Counted from the first letter of the stretch, positions 42,769 through 52,997 are shown. The stretch is DNA of 64,000 nt from Microbacterium sufflavum (GCF_023091155.1 NZ_JAHWXK010000001.1:1-64000), one strand, 5' to 3'. Notes: generated by a model from the letters alone, not told the origin. A program made the numbers and translations.

Positions 42769-43731
42769 TCAGGCGGCGGAGGTCGGCGTCCACGCCGAGA
42801 CATCGTTCAGACGGTGCACCTCGTCGGACGACAGCTCGAGCCGTGCGCCCTCCAGCAGGTCGGGCACCTGATCCACGGAGCGGGCGCTCGCAATCGGGGC
42901 GACCACGGTCGGCTGGGCCCGGAGCCAGGCGAGCGACACCGCGGCGATCGAGGTTCCGCGGGCGTGCGCGACCTCGCCGAGCGCGTCGAGGACGCGCAGG
43001 CCCTGGTCGGTGGCGTAGCGCGCGGCACCCGCGGCCCTCGGCGACGCCTCGCCGCTGGCGTCGGTCGAGCGATACTTCCCGGTGAGGAACCCACTCGCCA
43101 GGGCGTAGTAGGGCACCAGCCCGAGTCCGAACTCCTCGGCGACCGGGATGATGGTGTCTTCCACGACGTTGCGGTGCACGAGGTTGTAATGCGGCTGGAT
43201 CGCGATCGGCTGCGCGACCCCGAGCCGCCCGGCGATGTCGACCCACTCGCGAATGCGCTCGGCCGAGTAGTTCGACACCCCCACGTGTCGCACGAGGCCG
43301 TCGCTGACCAGCTGCCCGAACGCGGCGACCGTCTCCTCCAGCGGAACGGTCTCGTCGTCGAAGTGCGCGTAGTACAGGTCCAGCTCGTCGACGCCCAGCC
43401 GCGTCAGCGACGCCTCCGCTGCGGCGCGCACCGTGGTCGCGGAGAGCCCGGAGAAGTCCGGATGCTGGCTCACCTTCGTCGCGACGACGACACCGCGCGG
43501 GCGGCGCGAAGCCAGCCACTCCCCGATGATCTCCTCACTCTCCCCGCCCCGATTCCCCGGTACCCACGCACTGTACGAGTCCGCTGTGTCGATGAAGTCG
43601 CCGCCACCGTCGACATAGGCGTCGAGGACGGCGAAGGATGCGTCGCGATCGGCGGTCCAGCCGAACACGTTGCCACCGAGGGCGAGGGGGAAGACGTCGA
43701 GGTCACTGCTGCCGATGCGGGTCATGCTCAT
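42769..43731 (-). CDS. Aldo/keto reductase
   Basis: A 320-residue TIM-barrel NADPH-dependent reductase. 'LALGGNVFGWTADRDASFAVLDAYVDGGGDFIDTADSYSAWVPG' carries the catalytic Asp and Tyr, 'GVVVATKVSQ' the catalytic Lys, and 'DELDLYYAHFDD' the histidine region. The C-terminal 'VVAPIASARSVDQVPDLLEG' binds the cofactor. It is of the YajO/Tas type; the physiological substrate is unknown. The start is uncertain among 43764, 43731 and 43725; 43731 or 43725 give the N-terminus usual for close relatives. Confidence 0.9.
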   Translation of the reverse strand: MSMTRIGSSDLDVFPLALGGNVFGWTADRDASFAVLDAYVDGGGDFIDTADSYSAWVPGNRGGESEEIIGEWLASRRPRGVVVATKVSQHPDFSGLSATTVRAAAEASLTRLGVDELDLYYAHFDDETVPLEETVAAFGQLVSDGLVRHVGVSNYSAERIREWVDIAGRLGVAQPIAIQPHYNLVHRNVVEDTIIPVAEEFGLGLVPYYALASGFLTGKYRSTDASGEASPRAAGAARYATDQGLRVLDALGEVAHARGTSIAAVSLAWLRAQPTVVAPIASARSVDQVPDLLEGARLELSSDEVHRLNDVSAWTPTSAA

Positions 43732-43788
43732 CACAACCGCGATCGCGATACTCGGCATTCCCACGTGACGCCGTGTGACGCCGCTCCG

Positions 43789-44601
43789 TCAGCGTCGTTG
43801 CGCGGCGGACTCGCCCTGGTCGTAGATCTGCGACGGACGCCCGACGAGACGGCTGTCCGGCGCGTGTGCGACCCGCGCGTCCTTTCCGTCGTATTCGAAG
43901 CGCGACAGCACGTAGCGGATGGCCTCGAGCCGTGCGCGCTTCTTGTCGTTCGAGCGCACCACGATCCACGGCGTGACCGGGGTGTCCGTGTGGAAGAACA
44001 TCGCTTCCTTCGCCGTGGTGTAGTCGGCCCACCTGTCCATGCTCGCGATGTCGGTGGGGCTCAGCTTCCACTGCTTCACGGGATCCTCGCGACGGCGGTC
44101 GAACCGGCGGCGCTGCTCCGCCTCACCCACCGAGAACCAGAGCTTGATCAGCCGGATGCCCGAGCCCACCAGCATCCGCTCGAATTCCGGAGCGGTTCGG
44201 AGGAACTCCTGGTACTCCTCATCGGTGCAGTACCCCATGACGCGCTCGACCCCGGCGCGGTTGTACCAGGAACGGTCCATGAGGACCATCTCACCGCCGG
44301 ACGGCAGATGGGCCACGTACCGCTGGAAGTACCACTGCGTGCGCTCGGCGTCGGTCGGCTTGTCGAGAGCGACGACCCGGGCCCCGCGAGGGTTGAGATG
44401 CTCCATGAAGCGCTTGATGGCCCCGCCCTTGCCGGCTGCGTCGCGCCCCTCGAACAGGACCAACACCCGCTCCGCGCTGTGCTTCACATGCGCCTGCAGC
44501 TTGAGCAGCTCGATCTGGAGGAGGCGCTTCTCGGTCTCGTACTCGGCGCGGGAGAGCTTTTCCGAATACGGGTAGCCCTGCTGCCACTCGGGAACGTCCA
44601 T
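43789..44601 (-). CDS. ppk2: Polyphosphate kinase 2 (PPK2 family)
   Basis: Transfers phosphate between polyphosphate and nucleotides, mostly in the NDP-to-NTP direction for this class. The 270-residue single-domain protein has Walker A 'FEGRDAAGKGGAIKRF', Walker B 'LMDRSWYNRAGVERVMGYC', and the lid lysine/arginine region 'FDRRREDPVKQWKLSPTD'. The start at 44601 follows AGGAGG at six bases; longer upstream frames run into the promoter region. A large hairpin and an inverted repeat lie in its leader. PPK1 is encoded at the right end of the window. Confidence 0.93.
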   Translation of the reverse strand: MDVPEWQQGYPYSEKLSRAEYETEKRLLQIELLKLQAHVKHSAERVLVLFEGRDAAGKGGAIKRFMEHLNPRGARVVALDKPTDAERTQWYFQRYVAHLPSGGEMVLMDRSWYNRAGVERVMGYCTDEEYQEFLRTAPEFERMLVGSGIRLIKLWFSVGEAEQRRRFDRRREDPVKQWKLSPTDIASMDRWADYTTAKEAMFFHTDTPVTPWIVVRSNDKKRARLEAIRYVLSRFEYDGKDARVAHAPDSRLVGRPSQIYDQGESAAQRR

Positions 44602-44651
44602 CGTCAGCCTCCTGCGAACGGGGCGGCCGTAGGAGGCCTGAACAGATGCGC

Positions 44652-44684
44652 GCAGGTGGCCGGGGCGGGGTGCCGGCCACCTGC
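44652..44684. promoter_or_regulatory. Large hairpin in the ppk2 leader
   Basis: Perfect 12-bp stem GCAGGTGGCCGG/CCGGCCACCTGC with a 9-base loop, 51-83 bases before the ppk2 start codon. There is no T tract on either exit, so it is probably not a terminator. Confidence 0.5.
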
Positions 44685-44696
44685 ACATAAGTAACA

Positions 44697-44716
44697 TAAC
44701 ACTCGCCAAAGTGTTA
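44697..44716. promoter_or_regulatory. Inverted repeat in the ppk2-tetR promoter region
   Basis: TAACACT-N6-AGTGTTA, perfect 7-bp arms in an AT-rich block. A transcription-factor site is likely. Confidence 0.5.
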
Positions 44717-44752
44717 CGCAAATGGCGCGACCGCGGCGGCGCACGACCTTCC

Positions 44753-44772
44753 CATACCTACCTCTAGGTATG
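44753..44772. promoter_or_regulatory. Putative TetR operator
   Basis: Perfect palindrome CATACCTA-N4-TAGGTATG, 13 bases before the tetR start. TetR-family genes usually bind such a site in their own promoter. Confidence 0.7.
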
Positions 44773-44785
44773 GCATGATCCTTCT

Positions 44786-45355
44786 ATGAGCACAGATGCG
44801 AGGGAATCCCTGCTACGCGCGGCGCAACAGCTGTATGCCGCCAACGGGGTGGCGGCGACCACCCCGCGGCAAGTCATCGAGCGAAGCGGTGTGGGACACG
44901 GGAGCCTCTATCACCACTTCCCTTCGAAGCGCGACCTGGCGCTCGCTGCCGTCGGCCGTTCGGTGGATGAAGCGTTGGCATCGTCCTCCGACGCCCTGAA
45001 CGCCCACACCGAGTCGCGAGCGAGGATCGCCGCGTACCTCGAACGTCCCCGCGAGGCGACCTCGGGGTGCCGTATCGGTCGCCTCACGGCTGACCCCTTC
45101 GTCGCGGCCGACGAGGAGCTCAGCGCCTCCGTCGCCCGCTACTTCCTCGACCTCATCGGTCTCGTCGCCGACGTCTTCGAAGAGCAGGGGCTCGATGGGG
45201 GCGTCGCGCGCGACCGGGCTACGGCCGCGGTGGCGGTGATCCAGGGCGGGTATGTCCTGTCGCGAGCCACGGGGGACGAGGAGATGATGCGCGCCGCCGT
45301 CCGCGGGTTCCTCGGGCTCGTGGACGCACCCCAGCGACCGGAGGGCGACTCATGA
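44786..45355 (+). CDS. TetR/AcrR family regulator
   Basis: A 189-residue repressor: N-terminal helix-turn-helix (about 8-50, '[48 protein letters not shown]') and a C-terminal ligand domain with 'LERPREATSGCRIGRLTADP' resembling the TetR_C subgroup of YxaF/LmrA-like proteins. It overlaps the phosphodiesterase gene by four bases and probably autoregulates through the palindrome upstream. The effector is unknown. Confidence 0.92.
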   Translation: MSTDARESLLRAAQQLYAANGVAATTPRQVIERSGVGHGSLYHHFPSKRDLALAAVGRSVDEALASSSDALNAHTESRARIAAYLERPREATSGCRIGRLTADPFVAADEELSASVARYFLDLIGLVADVFEEQGLDGGVARDRATAAVAVIQGGYVLSRATGDEEMMRAAVRGFLGLVDAPQRPEGDS

Positions 45356-46089
45356 CTCTGATCGCGCACCTCAGCGACCCGCATCTGGACACATCTCCGC
45401 ACCGACTGCGCCGGCTCGAGGCAGTGCTCGCAGCGGTGTCCTTCCTCCCCGACGTCGATGCGATCGTCCTCAGCGGCGATCTTGCCGACCACGGCGCCGC
45501 CGAGGAGTACGCCCAACTGTTCGCGACCCTCCCGGCGGACATACCGACGATCGTCGTACCCGGGAATCACGATCACAGCGAGACGATGCTCCACTCCCAG
45601 GCCCAGGCCGGTCTCAACCCGGCCCTGTCGGGCTTCATCGACGTGGGCGAGGTGCGCGTCATCGGGCTGGACTCACACCTCGATGCTCGCGTCGAAGGCC
45701 ACCTCACGCCGGACACGATCGACTTCGCGCGGCACGCAGCGAGCTCGGCCCCCGGCACCGTCCTTCTCACGATGCATCACCCACCGGTGCCCGTCGGGCA
45801 TGACGTCGCGGACCGGTGGAATCTGGAGAACACGAGCGACCTGGAGGCGCTGATCGTGGGGAACGCACGAATCATCGGCGTCCTGACCGGGCACGTGCAC
45901 TCCGCCCTCGCCGCGTCGTTCGCCGGGGTACCGGTGCTCGGTGCCCCGGGCATCGTCTCCACGATGCGACTGGGAAGCAGGCTCAATCCGATCGCGGACG
46001 ACACGGCGATGCCGGGGCTGGCCATTCACACCATCGACGGCACCGCCATCCGCACCGTGTTCCACTACCTGAGCCCCGCCGAGCTGTGA
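45352..46089 (+). CDS. Metallophosphoesterase, CpdA-like cyclic-nucleotide phosphodiesterase
   Basis: A 245-residue calcineurin-like phosphoesterase with the five metal motifs: 'HLSDPHLD' (DxH), 'IVLSGDLADHG' (GDxxD type), 'VPGNHDH' (GNHD), 'LLTMHHPPV' (H) and 'LTGHVHSAL' (GHxH). It resembles Rv0805/CpdA-type 3',5'-cyclic nucleotide phosphodiesterases. Cyclic AMP is a plausible substrate by family. Translational coupling to the TetR gene suggests control by that repressor. Confidence 0.9.
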   Translation: MTLIAHLSDPHLDTSPHRLRRLEAVLAAVSFLPDVDAIVLSGDLADHGAAEEYAQLFATLPADIPTIVVPGNHDHSETMLHSQAQAGLNPALSGFIDVGEVRVIGLDSHLDARVEGHLTPDTIDFARHAASSAPGTVLLTMHHPPVPVGHDVADRWNLENTSDLEALIVGNARIIGVLTGHVHSALAASFAGVPVLGAPGIVSTMRLGSRLNPIADDTAMPGLAIHTIDGTAIRTVFHYLSPAEL

Positions 46090-46093
46090 GACG

Positions 46094-46136
46094 CAACGCC
46101 CGCCATCCCCCGGAAATACAGGGATGGCGGGCGTTG
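46094..46136. terminator. Hairpin between cpdA-like gene and tRNA-Thr
   Basis: Perfect 16-bp stem CAACGCCCGCCATCCC/GGGATGGCGGGCGTTG with an 11-base loop, between convergent transcripts. No T tract follows on either side, so termination would rely on stem strength. Confidence 0.6.
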
Positions 46137-46144
46137 CCGTCCGG

Positions 46145-46217
46145 AGCCGACTACGGGACTCGAACCCGTAACCCCCGTATTACAAGTACGGTGCGCTACC
46201 AATTGCGCCAAGTCGGC
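46145..46217 (-). tRNA. tRNA-Thr (anticodon TGT)
   Basis: Minus-strand 73-nt cloverleaf: acceptor GCCGACT/AGTCGGC, D-arm GGCGCAATTGGTAGCGC, anticodon arm CCGTA-CTTGTAA-TACGG giving TGT (reads ACA), T-arm ACGGGTTCGAGTCCCGT, discriminator T. Confidence 0.95.
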
Positions 46218-46256
46218 GGGTGCCATCAGCTTAGCGATGGCGGAGGCGCCGCTCGA

Positions 46257-47210
46257 TTACGGCGCGGGCGTCGACGTGGCCGACGGCGTCGGAGTGGGGG
46301 TCGAGGTGGACTCGTAGTACGCCTCGCTCGCCACCGACATCACGAACGTGGACAGCTCCTGCGGGTCGTCGAGCGCCCCCACATAGGCCTCGCCGTTCAC
46401 GACGATCATCGGCGCGGCGGTGAGGACCAGGTCGTCGGAACCGGCGAGCGGACCCTTGAGCGCCCGCGTGGTCGCTTCCTTCGCCCAGTTCACGAAGTCG
46501 CCCTCCTCGATGCACTTGCGGACGACCTTCCCGTTGTCGACGCCGACCGCTCCAGCGAGGTTCGCCAGCTCCTGATCGGAGAGACCGTCGCTGCCGACCT
46601 CGGGCTGATCGTCGAGCAGGTCGTGATTGAACGCGTAGAACTGGTCGGGCGAGTGCGTCGCGACGCACGCCGCAGCTGCGGCCGAGCGCAGCGAGTACTT
46701 CGTGCCGTTGGAGCTGGCCGTCAGCAGCGCGACGGGGTGATAGCTCACTGTCGCCGCGCCGTCCTCGATCCACTGCGCGAGCAGTCGCGCGTTCGCGCGC
46801 TCGAACTTCCCCGCATCGGGCGACAGATAGTCGACGTAGACGTGCACGTCCACAGCCTGAGACGCGGTCGGATCCGGCGTGGGAGAAGCGGAGGCACCGG
46901 CCTCGGACGGCGTGGGCGTCGGCGTGGCGGGGGCTTCGGCGGAGGTGGCCATCGACGAGATGTCGGTCACCACGACGCCGTCCGACTCCATGCCGCTCGG
47001 GCTGAGCTGAGGCTTGGATACCTGCGACGTCACGGCCATGGTCACCGCGGTGCCGATGGCCCCGACGGCGATCACCGCGACCGCGCCGATGATGATCCGT
47101 CTCATCAGGCGGGCCCTCGACTGCTGGGCGTGCACCTTCTGGGCCTTCTCCCGCACGACCTCGCGGGAATTGCGAGGTGCGGGGACGTTCGGCGTTTCGT
47201 CGCTCGACAT
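46257..47210 (-). CDS. DsbA-like thioredoxin-fold protein without the CxxC active site
   Basis: A 317-residue protein with a cytoplasmic tail, one membrane segment (about 38-60), a long Pro/Thr/Ser linker, and an extracytoplasmic DsbA-like domain (about 118-300). The active-site region reads VDYLSPDAGKFE, i.e. S130-P131-D132-A133 where DsbA-type proteins have CPxC. The rest of the fold is present, including the helical insert ('HSPDQFYAFNHDLLDDQP') and the cis-proline loop 'TAAPMIVVNGE'. Other cysteines ('AACVA', 'RKCIEE') may pair structurally. It cannot be an ordinary thiol oxidase; a chaperone or binding role is inferred. The Thr-Pro repeat tail resembles a cell-wall spacer. Confidence 0.87.
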   Translation of the reverse strand: MSSDETPNVPAPRNSREVVREKAQKVHAQQSRARLMRRIIIGAVAVIAVGAIGTAVTMAVTSQVSKPQLSPSGMESDGVVVTDISSMATSAEAPATPTPTPSEAGASASPTPDPTASQAVDVHVYVDYLSPDAGKFERANARLLAQWIEDGAATVSYHPVALLTASSNGTKYSLRSAAAAACVATHSPDQFYAFNHDLLDDQPEVGSDGLSDQELANLAGAVGVDNGKVVRKCIEEGDFVNWAKEATTRALKGPLAGSDDLVLTAAPMIVVNGEAYVGALDDPQELSTFVMSVASEAYYESTSTPTPTPSATSTPAP

Positions 47211-47438
47211 CGTTCCTCTTGAGTCTCGGGGGGTCCGGGTTGGCCCCGACCGTCGCCCGGCGACGATCGCCGCAGAACGCGGCCGGATTCGATGCTAGTC
47301 AGTGAGGCTGAGAAATACCCAGGTACGGCCGATCGTGCCATACTGAACCCGACCCGATGGCGGGTCACGGCGGGTCACTCCGCCGCTTCATTCACTACGG
47401 ATCGTCCGGCACGTACCTGCCGGTGAAGGAGAAACACG

Positions 47439-48542
<1,104 letters not shown>

Positions 48543-48614
48543 TCGGACACACCATCCGCGGCGCGGGCTGACTTCGGTCGCCCGCGCCGCGCTCGTTTCC
48601 CCTCAGGAGCATCC

Positions 48615-49919
48615 ATGCAGGAGTCGCTGCGCATCACCGCCAGCACCGTCGACCCGGGGCTCCTCGCGCTGCCCTGGTCGACCAGCCTCGCCAAGTGGCC
48701 GTCCGAGCACATCGTGTCGCTGCCGAAGGGGCTGTCCCGGCATCTCGTGCGCTTCGCGGACCTCTCCGGTCGGGTCGTCGCCGTCAAGGAGACCACCGCC
48801 GCGATGGCGCAGCGCGAGTACGACATGCTCGGCAACCTCGCCCGCCTCGACGTCCCCTGCGTCGCCAGGGTCGCCGTGATCGCCGGGCGCACCGATGCCG
48901 CCGGCGAGCCCCTCCCCGCGGCGCTCGTCACCTCGCACCTCCGCTTCTCGATGCCGTATCGCGCGCTGTTCACACGCGTGCTCCGACCCGACACGGCCAC
49001 GCGACTCGTCGACGCGCTCGCCCTGCTCCTGGTGCGCCTCCACAACGTCGGCTTCTACTGGGGCGACGTGTCGCTGTCGAACACCCTCTTCCGCCGCGAC
49101 GCCGGCGCGTTCGCGGCCTACCTCGTGGATGCGGAGACCGGCGAGCTTCACGAGGAGGGCCTGACGGACGGCCAGCGCGCGTACGACCTCGACCTCGCCA
49201 GGACGAACATCGCGGGCGAGATCATGGACCTCGCGGCGGGCGGTCGGCTCGAGCACGGCGTGGATGCGGTCGCGATCGCCGACGGCATCGTGTCCTCCTA
49301 CCGCTCGCTCTGGGCGGAGCTCACGGCGCAGGAGTCGTTCTCGGCAGCCGAGACCTGGCGCATCACCGAGCGCGTCGAACGCCTCAACGCACTCGGCTTC
49401 GACATCGACGAGATGTCCATGTCGACGACCGCCGACGGGACGGTGGTCGAGATCCAGCCGAAGGTGGTGGATGCCGGCCACCACCAGCGCCGCCTCATCC
49501 GGCTGACGGGACTCGACGTGGAGGAGAACCAGGCGAGACGCCTGCTCAACGACCTCGACGAGTTCCGTGCCCGCTCGACCAAGCAGTGGGCGGACGAGGA
49601 GATGTACGCGCATGAGTGGCTCACGCGCGTGTTCGAGCCCGTCGTCCGCGCCATCCCCTACGACCTGCGCGCCAAGCTGGAGCCCGCCGAGGTGTTCCAC
49701 CAGGTGTTGGAGCACCGCTGGTACCTGTCGCAGGCGCAGGGCCGCTCGATCCCCCTCGCGGAAGTCCTGACCAGCTACATCAACGACGTGCTGCGCCACC
49801 GCCGCGACGAAGCGACCATCATGGGACCGCCGACCGAGACCATGAGCCTCCCGGTGATCACCGGCACGCTCTCGCTCGCCGATGACGAGGACGAGGTCGA
49901 CTGGCGCGACCTCGTCTGA
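48615..49919 (+). CDS. DUF4032 protein with kinase-like N-terminal domain
   Basis: A 434-residue protein. The first ~230 residues resemble lipopolysaccharide/Kdo-kinase-like folds ('SRHLVRFADLSGRVVAVKETTAAMAQREYDMLGNL', with a VAVKE lysine, and the catalytic-loop-like 'LHNVGFYWGDVSLSNTLFRRD' with an Asp and Asn). The second part is the DUF4032 domain ('MSTTADGTVVEIQPKVVDAGHHQRRLIRLTGLDVEENQARRLLNDLDEFRA'). The gene follows msiK with a good Shine-Dalgarno (AGGAG). Conserved in actinobacteria; the substrate is unknown, and phosphotransfer is only a structural guess. Confidence 0.87.
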   Translation: MQESLRITASTVDPGLLALPWSTSLAKWPSEHIVSLPKGLSRHLVRFADLSGRVVAVKETTAAMAQREYDMLGNLARLDVPCVARVAVIAGRTDAAGEPLPAALVTSHLRFSMPYRALFTRVLRPDTATRLVDALALLLVRLHNVGFYWGDVSLSNTLFRRDAGAFAAYLVDAETGELHEEGLTDGQRAYDLDLARTNIAGEIMDLAAGGRLEHGVDAVAIADGIVSSYRSLWAELTAQESFSAAETWRITERVERLNALGFDIDEMSMSTTADGTVVEIQPKVVDAGHHQRRLIRLTGLDVEENQARRLLNDLDEFRARSTKQWADEEMYAHEWLTRVFEPVVRAIPYDLRAKLEPAEVFHQVLEHRWYLSQAQGRSIPLAEVLTSYINDVLRHRRDEATIMGPPTETMSLPVITGTLSLADDEDEVDWRDLV

Positions 49920-49928
49920 ACGCCGCCC

Positions 49929-50570
49929 TCAGTAGCCGACCGTGAACCGCTCGCGGTGGTGGTTGCCCTGCTCGATCTCGTCCACGACGGCCACGGCGAA
50001 GTCCGCGCCGGAGATGTACGACTTCCCCTCCTCGTCGCGCACCAGCACGTCGCCGCCGTCGCGGTAGCGACCCGTCCGCTCCCCCTCGGCCCAGGGGCCG
50101 AAGACCTCGGCGGGGTGCACGAAGAACCAGTCCAGCGCGGGATCGGTCTCCTCGAGCAGCGCGAGCGAGTCGATGCCCACCTGCGCCTCGTGCTTGTACT
50201 CCTCCGGGAAGTCGAGGTCGAAGAGCCTCGGCCCCTCCGGAGCGACCAGGCTGCCGCCGGCACCGCCGACCACACCGAGCCGTGTCTCGGTCCCGGCGAG
50301 CACGCCGATCACCGTGGTGAGGGCCTCCAGTACCCGATCCTCCATGTCACCGCGGGGCGACAGCGCGGACACCACGGCATCCGCACCCGCGAAAGCCTCC
50401 CGCAGCGACGCCGCGTCGAGGGCGGATCCCTGCACGTATGCGGCGCCGGCGACCGGGTCGGACGGCGTCGTGCGGGAGATCGCGACGACCGCATGATCGC
50501 GGCTCACCGCCTCCGACACGATGTGCCGTCCGGCGTAACCGGTTCCTCCGAGGACGATGATGCGCGCCAT
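49929..50570 (-). CDS. NAD(P)H-binding oxidoreductase (SDR-like)
   Basis: A 213-residue Rossmann-fold protein: 'MARIIVLGGTGYAGRHIVSEAV' (GxxGxxG dinucleotide site), 'GADAVVSALSPRG', and a C-terminal 'SGADFAVAVVDEIEQGNHHRERFTVGY' typical of the NmrA/BVR-B-like NAD(P)-binding family. There is no YxxxK catalytic pair, so an atypical SDR or redox sensor is likely. The frame upstream of 50570 is antisense to rlmB; AAAGGCAG precedes the ATG. Confidence 0.9.
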   Translation of the reverse strand: MARIIVLGGTGYAGRHIVSEAVSRDHAVVAISRTTPSDPVAGAAYVQGSALDAASLREAFAGADAVVSALSPRGDMEDRVLEALTTVIGVLAGTETRLGVVGGAGGSLVAPEGPRLFDLDFPEEYKHEAQVGIDSLALLEETDPALDWFFVHPAEVFGPWAEGERTGRYRDGGDVLVRDEEGKSYISGADFAVAVVDEIEQGNHHRERFTVGY

Positions 50571-50590
50571 GCTCTGCCTTTCTCGTGCGG

Positions 50591-51592
50591 TCAGTCCGCC
50601 GCGCGGACGGTCGCCACCTGGTACAGGGCGACCGACGCGGCGATCCCGGCGTTCAGCGACTCCGTCGCCGCCGAGATGGGGATGGAGACGATCTGGTCGC
50701 AGGTCTCGGTCACCAGACGCGACAGGCCCTTGCCCTCGGAGCCGACGACGATCACGACCGGTCGATCCGCGAGCTGCAGCTCGGGCAGCGACACATCTCC
50801 ATCGCCGTCGAGCCCCAGCACGAACACGCCCTGCTTCTTGAACTCCTTGAGCTGCGTGGTGAGGTTCGTCGCGAGGGCGACGGGGATGCGCGCGGCGGCA
50901 CCCGCACTGGTCTTCCACGCCGCCGAGTTGACACCGGCGGAACGGCGCTGCGGCAGGATGATGCCGTGGCCGCCGAACGCCGCCGTCGAGCGGATGATCG
51001 CGCCGAGGTTGCGCGGGTCGGTCACGCCGTCGAGCGCCACGAACAGCGGCGTATCCCCGCGGTCGATGACCTGCTCGAGCAGATCCTGCGGGTGCGCGTA
51101 CTCGTACGGCGGCACCTTCAGCGCGACGCCCTGGTGCACGCCGTCGAAACCCGCCATGCGGTCGAGCTCCTGGCGCGTGACCTCCAGCACCGGGATGTCG
51201 CGGTGAGTCGCGATCGACAGCATCTCCTTGACGCGATCGTCCATCTCGACACGCTGCGCGATGTACATCGCCGACGCCGGGATCTTGGCCCGCAGCGCCT
51301 CCAGCACCGAGTTGCGGCCCGTCACCGTCTCGGTGTCGGTGGTGTTGTCCTTGGCACGGGCCGTGCGGTTGGGGCTGCCACCCGACGGGCGCCCGCCGGG
51401 CTTGCCCTTACCGCCCGCCGCGGCGTAGCGCTCGGCCGCGGCCTTGCGCTTCCCGGCCGGGTGCCATGCGCGGTCCTCCGCCTTCGGGGTGGGACCGCGG
51501 CCCTCGAGCGCCTTGCGCCCGAGACCACCGGTGCCCTTCGTGGGGCCCTTCTTCTTGCCCTTGCTCGCGCCGGGGCGCCCTGGCTTAGTCAT
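50591..51592 (-). CDS. rlmB: 23S rRNA (guanosine-2'-O-)-methyltransferase RlmB
   Basis: SPOUT-class methyltransferase, expected to 2'-O-methylate G2251 in the peptidyltransferase P loop of 23S rRNA. The 333-residue protein has a ~75-residue basic, Lys/Gly-rich N-terminal tail (common in actinobacterial copies), the L30e-like RNA-binding domain ('[24 protein letters not shown]'), and the knotted catalytic domain with '[27 protein letters not shown]', '[16 protein letters not shown]' and '[20 protein letters not shown]'. Its start overlaps the cysS stop by eight bases. Confidence 0.94.
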   Translation of the reverse strand: MTKPGRPGASKGKKKGPTKGTGGLGRKALEGRGPTPKAEDRAWHPAGKRKAAAERYAAAGGKGKPGGRPSGGSPNRTARAKDNTTDTETVTGRNSVLEALRAKIPASAMYIAQRVEMDDRVKEMLSIATHRDIPVLEVTRQELDRMAGFDGVHQGVALKVPPYEYAHPQDLLEQVIDRGDTPLFVALDGVTDPRNLGAIIRSTAAFGGHGIILPQRRSAGVNSAAWKTSAGAAARIPVALATNLTTQLKEFKKQGVFVLGLDGDGDVSLPELQLADRPVVIVVGSEGKGLSRLVTETCDQIVSIPISAATESLNAGIAASVALYQVATVRAAD

Positions 51593-52985
51593 CGATGCTC
51601 CAATGAGTTCCGGCCGGAGTGTCCTCCAGCGTGATTCCTGCGGCAGCGATCGCATCACGGATGCGATCCGCCGCCGCCCAATCCTTGTCCGCCCGCGCCT
51701 GCGCACGCTGCGTGATCATCTCCTGCACCAGCGCGTCCAGTGCGGCCGCCCGGGCGTCGCCCGCGGCCGTGGCGTCGCTCGGTCGGAGACCGAGCACCGA
51801 CGTCATCGCCGACACCGCGCGCGCCGCCTGCGCGGCCGCGTCGCGGTCTCCCGCGTCGAGCGCGGAGTTTCCCGCCCGCACGGTCTCATGCACGACCGCG
51901 AGCGCCTGGGGAACGCCGAGATCGTCGTCCATCGCAGCGGCGAAGGCCGACGGCAGGTCTTCGCGACTCTCGGCGGCGTCCACCTCCGCGACACGCGCCG
52001 CCCGCTCCAGGAAGGTACGGATACGACCGAGGGCCGCCTCCGCCTCCGCCCACGAGGACTCCGACAGGTCGAGGCTCGAGCGGTAGTGCGCGGCAGCGAG
52101 CGCATAGCGCACCACCAGCGGGTCGTGCGCGTCGAGCACGTCACGGGCGAGCGTGAAGTTGCCGAGCGACTTCGACATCTTCTGCCCGTCCACCGTCACC
52201 AGGCCGTTGTGCACCCAGTACCGCGCGAAGCCGTCCCCCGCTGCCGTCGACTGCGCGAGCTCGTTCTCATGGTGAGGGAAGCGGAGGTCGAGCCCGCCGC
52301 CGTGGATGTCGAACTCGTCGCCGAGGTAACGCTTCGACATCGCCGAGCACTCGATGTGCCATCCCGGTCGCCCGAGACCCCACGGCGAACGCCACGTGGC
52401 GTCGGCCGGCTCATCCGGCTTCGACGCCTTCCAGAGCGCGAAGTCCTGCGGATTGCGCTTGCCCCGGGGGTCCGCATCCTCCGCCGCCTCCATCGCGTCG
52501 ACCGACTGATGCGTGAGCGCGCCGTACTGCGCCCACGACCGCACGTCGAAGTAGACGTCGCCGGAGCCGTCGGGCGCGGGATAGGCGTGCCCGCGGTCGA
52601 TGAGGCGCGTGATCAGCTCCTGCATCTGCGGCACCGAGGCCGTGGCACGGGGCTCGTAGGTGGGCGGCAGGATGCCGATGCCCGCATACGCCGCGGTGAA
52701 CTCCTGCTCCATCCGATACGCCAGCGCCCACCACGGCTCCTCCGGTGTGGCGTTCTGCAGCACCTTGTCGTCGATGTCGGTGACGTTGCGCACGAACGTG
52801 ACGCGACCGTAGCGGTGCTCGAGCCACCGGCGCAGCAGGTCGAAGCTCAGCGCGGCCCTGACGTGACCGATGTGGGGTCCGGACTGTACCGTCGGTCCGC
52901 ACACGTACATCGTGATGTTCTCGGAGTCGAGAGGCACGAAGTCGCGCAGCAGCTGTGCGCGGGTGTCGTAGAGGCGGAGGGTCAC
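51585..52985 (-). CDS. cysS: Cysteine--tRNA ligase
   Basis: Class I aminoacyl-tRNA synthetase. The 466-residue protein has '[20 protein letters not shown]' (zinc Cys and HIGH motif), the insertion with '[34 protein letters not shown]' (zinc site, editing-free pocket), and 'KMSKSLGN' (KMSKS). The start is the GTG at 52985, six bases after a TAGGCT hexamer. It is followed by rlmB in an overlapping arrangement and preceded, on the same strand, by ispDF. Confidence 0.95.
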   Translation of the reverse strand: MTLRLYDTRAQLLRDFVPLDSENITMYVCGPTVQSGPHIGHVRAALSFDLLRRWLEHRYGRVTFVRNVTDIDDKVLQNATPEEPWWALAYRMEQEFTAAYAGIGILPPTYEPRATASVPQMQELITRLIDRGHAYPAPDGSGDVYFDVRSWAQYGALTHQSVDAMEAAEDADPRGKRNPQDFALWKASKPDEPADATWRSPWGLGRPGWHIECSAMSKRYLGDEFDIHGGGLDLRFPHHENELAQSTAAGDGFARYWVHNGLVTVDGQKMSKSLGNFTLARDVLDAHDPLVVRYALAAAHYRSSLDLSESSWAEAEAALGRIRTFLERAARVAEVDAAESREDLPSAFAAAMDDDLGVPQALAVVHETVRAGNSALDAGDRDAAAQAARAVSAMTSVLGLRPSDATAAGDARAAALDALVQEMITQRAQARADKDWAAADRIRDAIAAAGITLEDTPAGTHWSIDD

Positions 52986-52991
52986 CGGTCA

Positions 52992-52997
52992 AGCCTA
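52992..52997 (-). promoter_or_regulatory. -10 hexamer of cysS (leaderless type)
   Basis: TAGGCT on the minus strand, six bases before the GTG at 52985. Confidence 0.5.

Noticed and set aside
43731..43764. Upstream start for the aldo/keto reductase
   Set aside because: Adds a hydrophobic stretch not seen in the family and has no ribosome-binding site; the shorter start was preferred, with some doubt.
46094..46136. REP or mobile-element inverted repeat
   Set aside because: Single copy in the window, no transposase nearby; it fits a hairpin between convergent transcription units.
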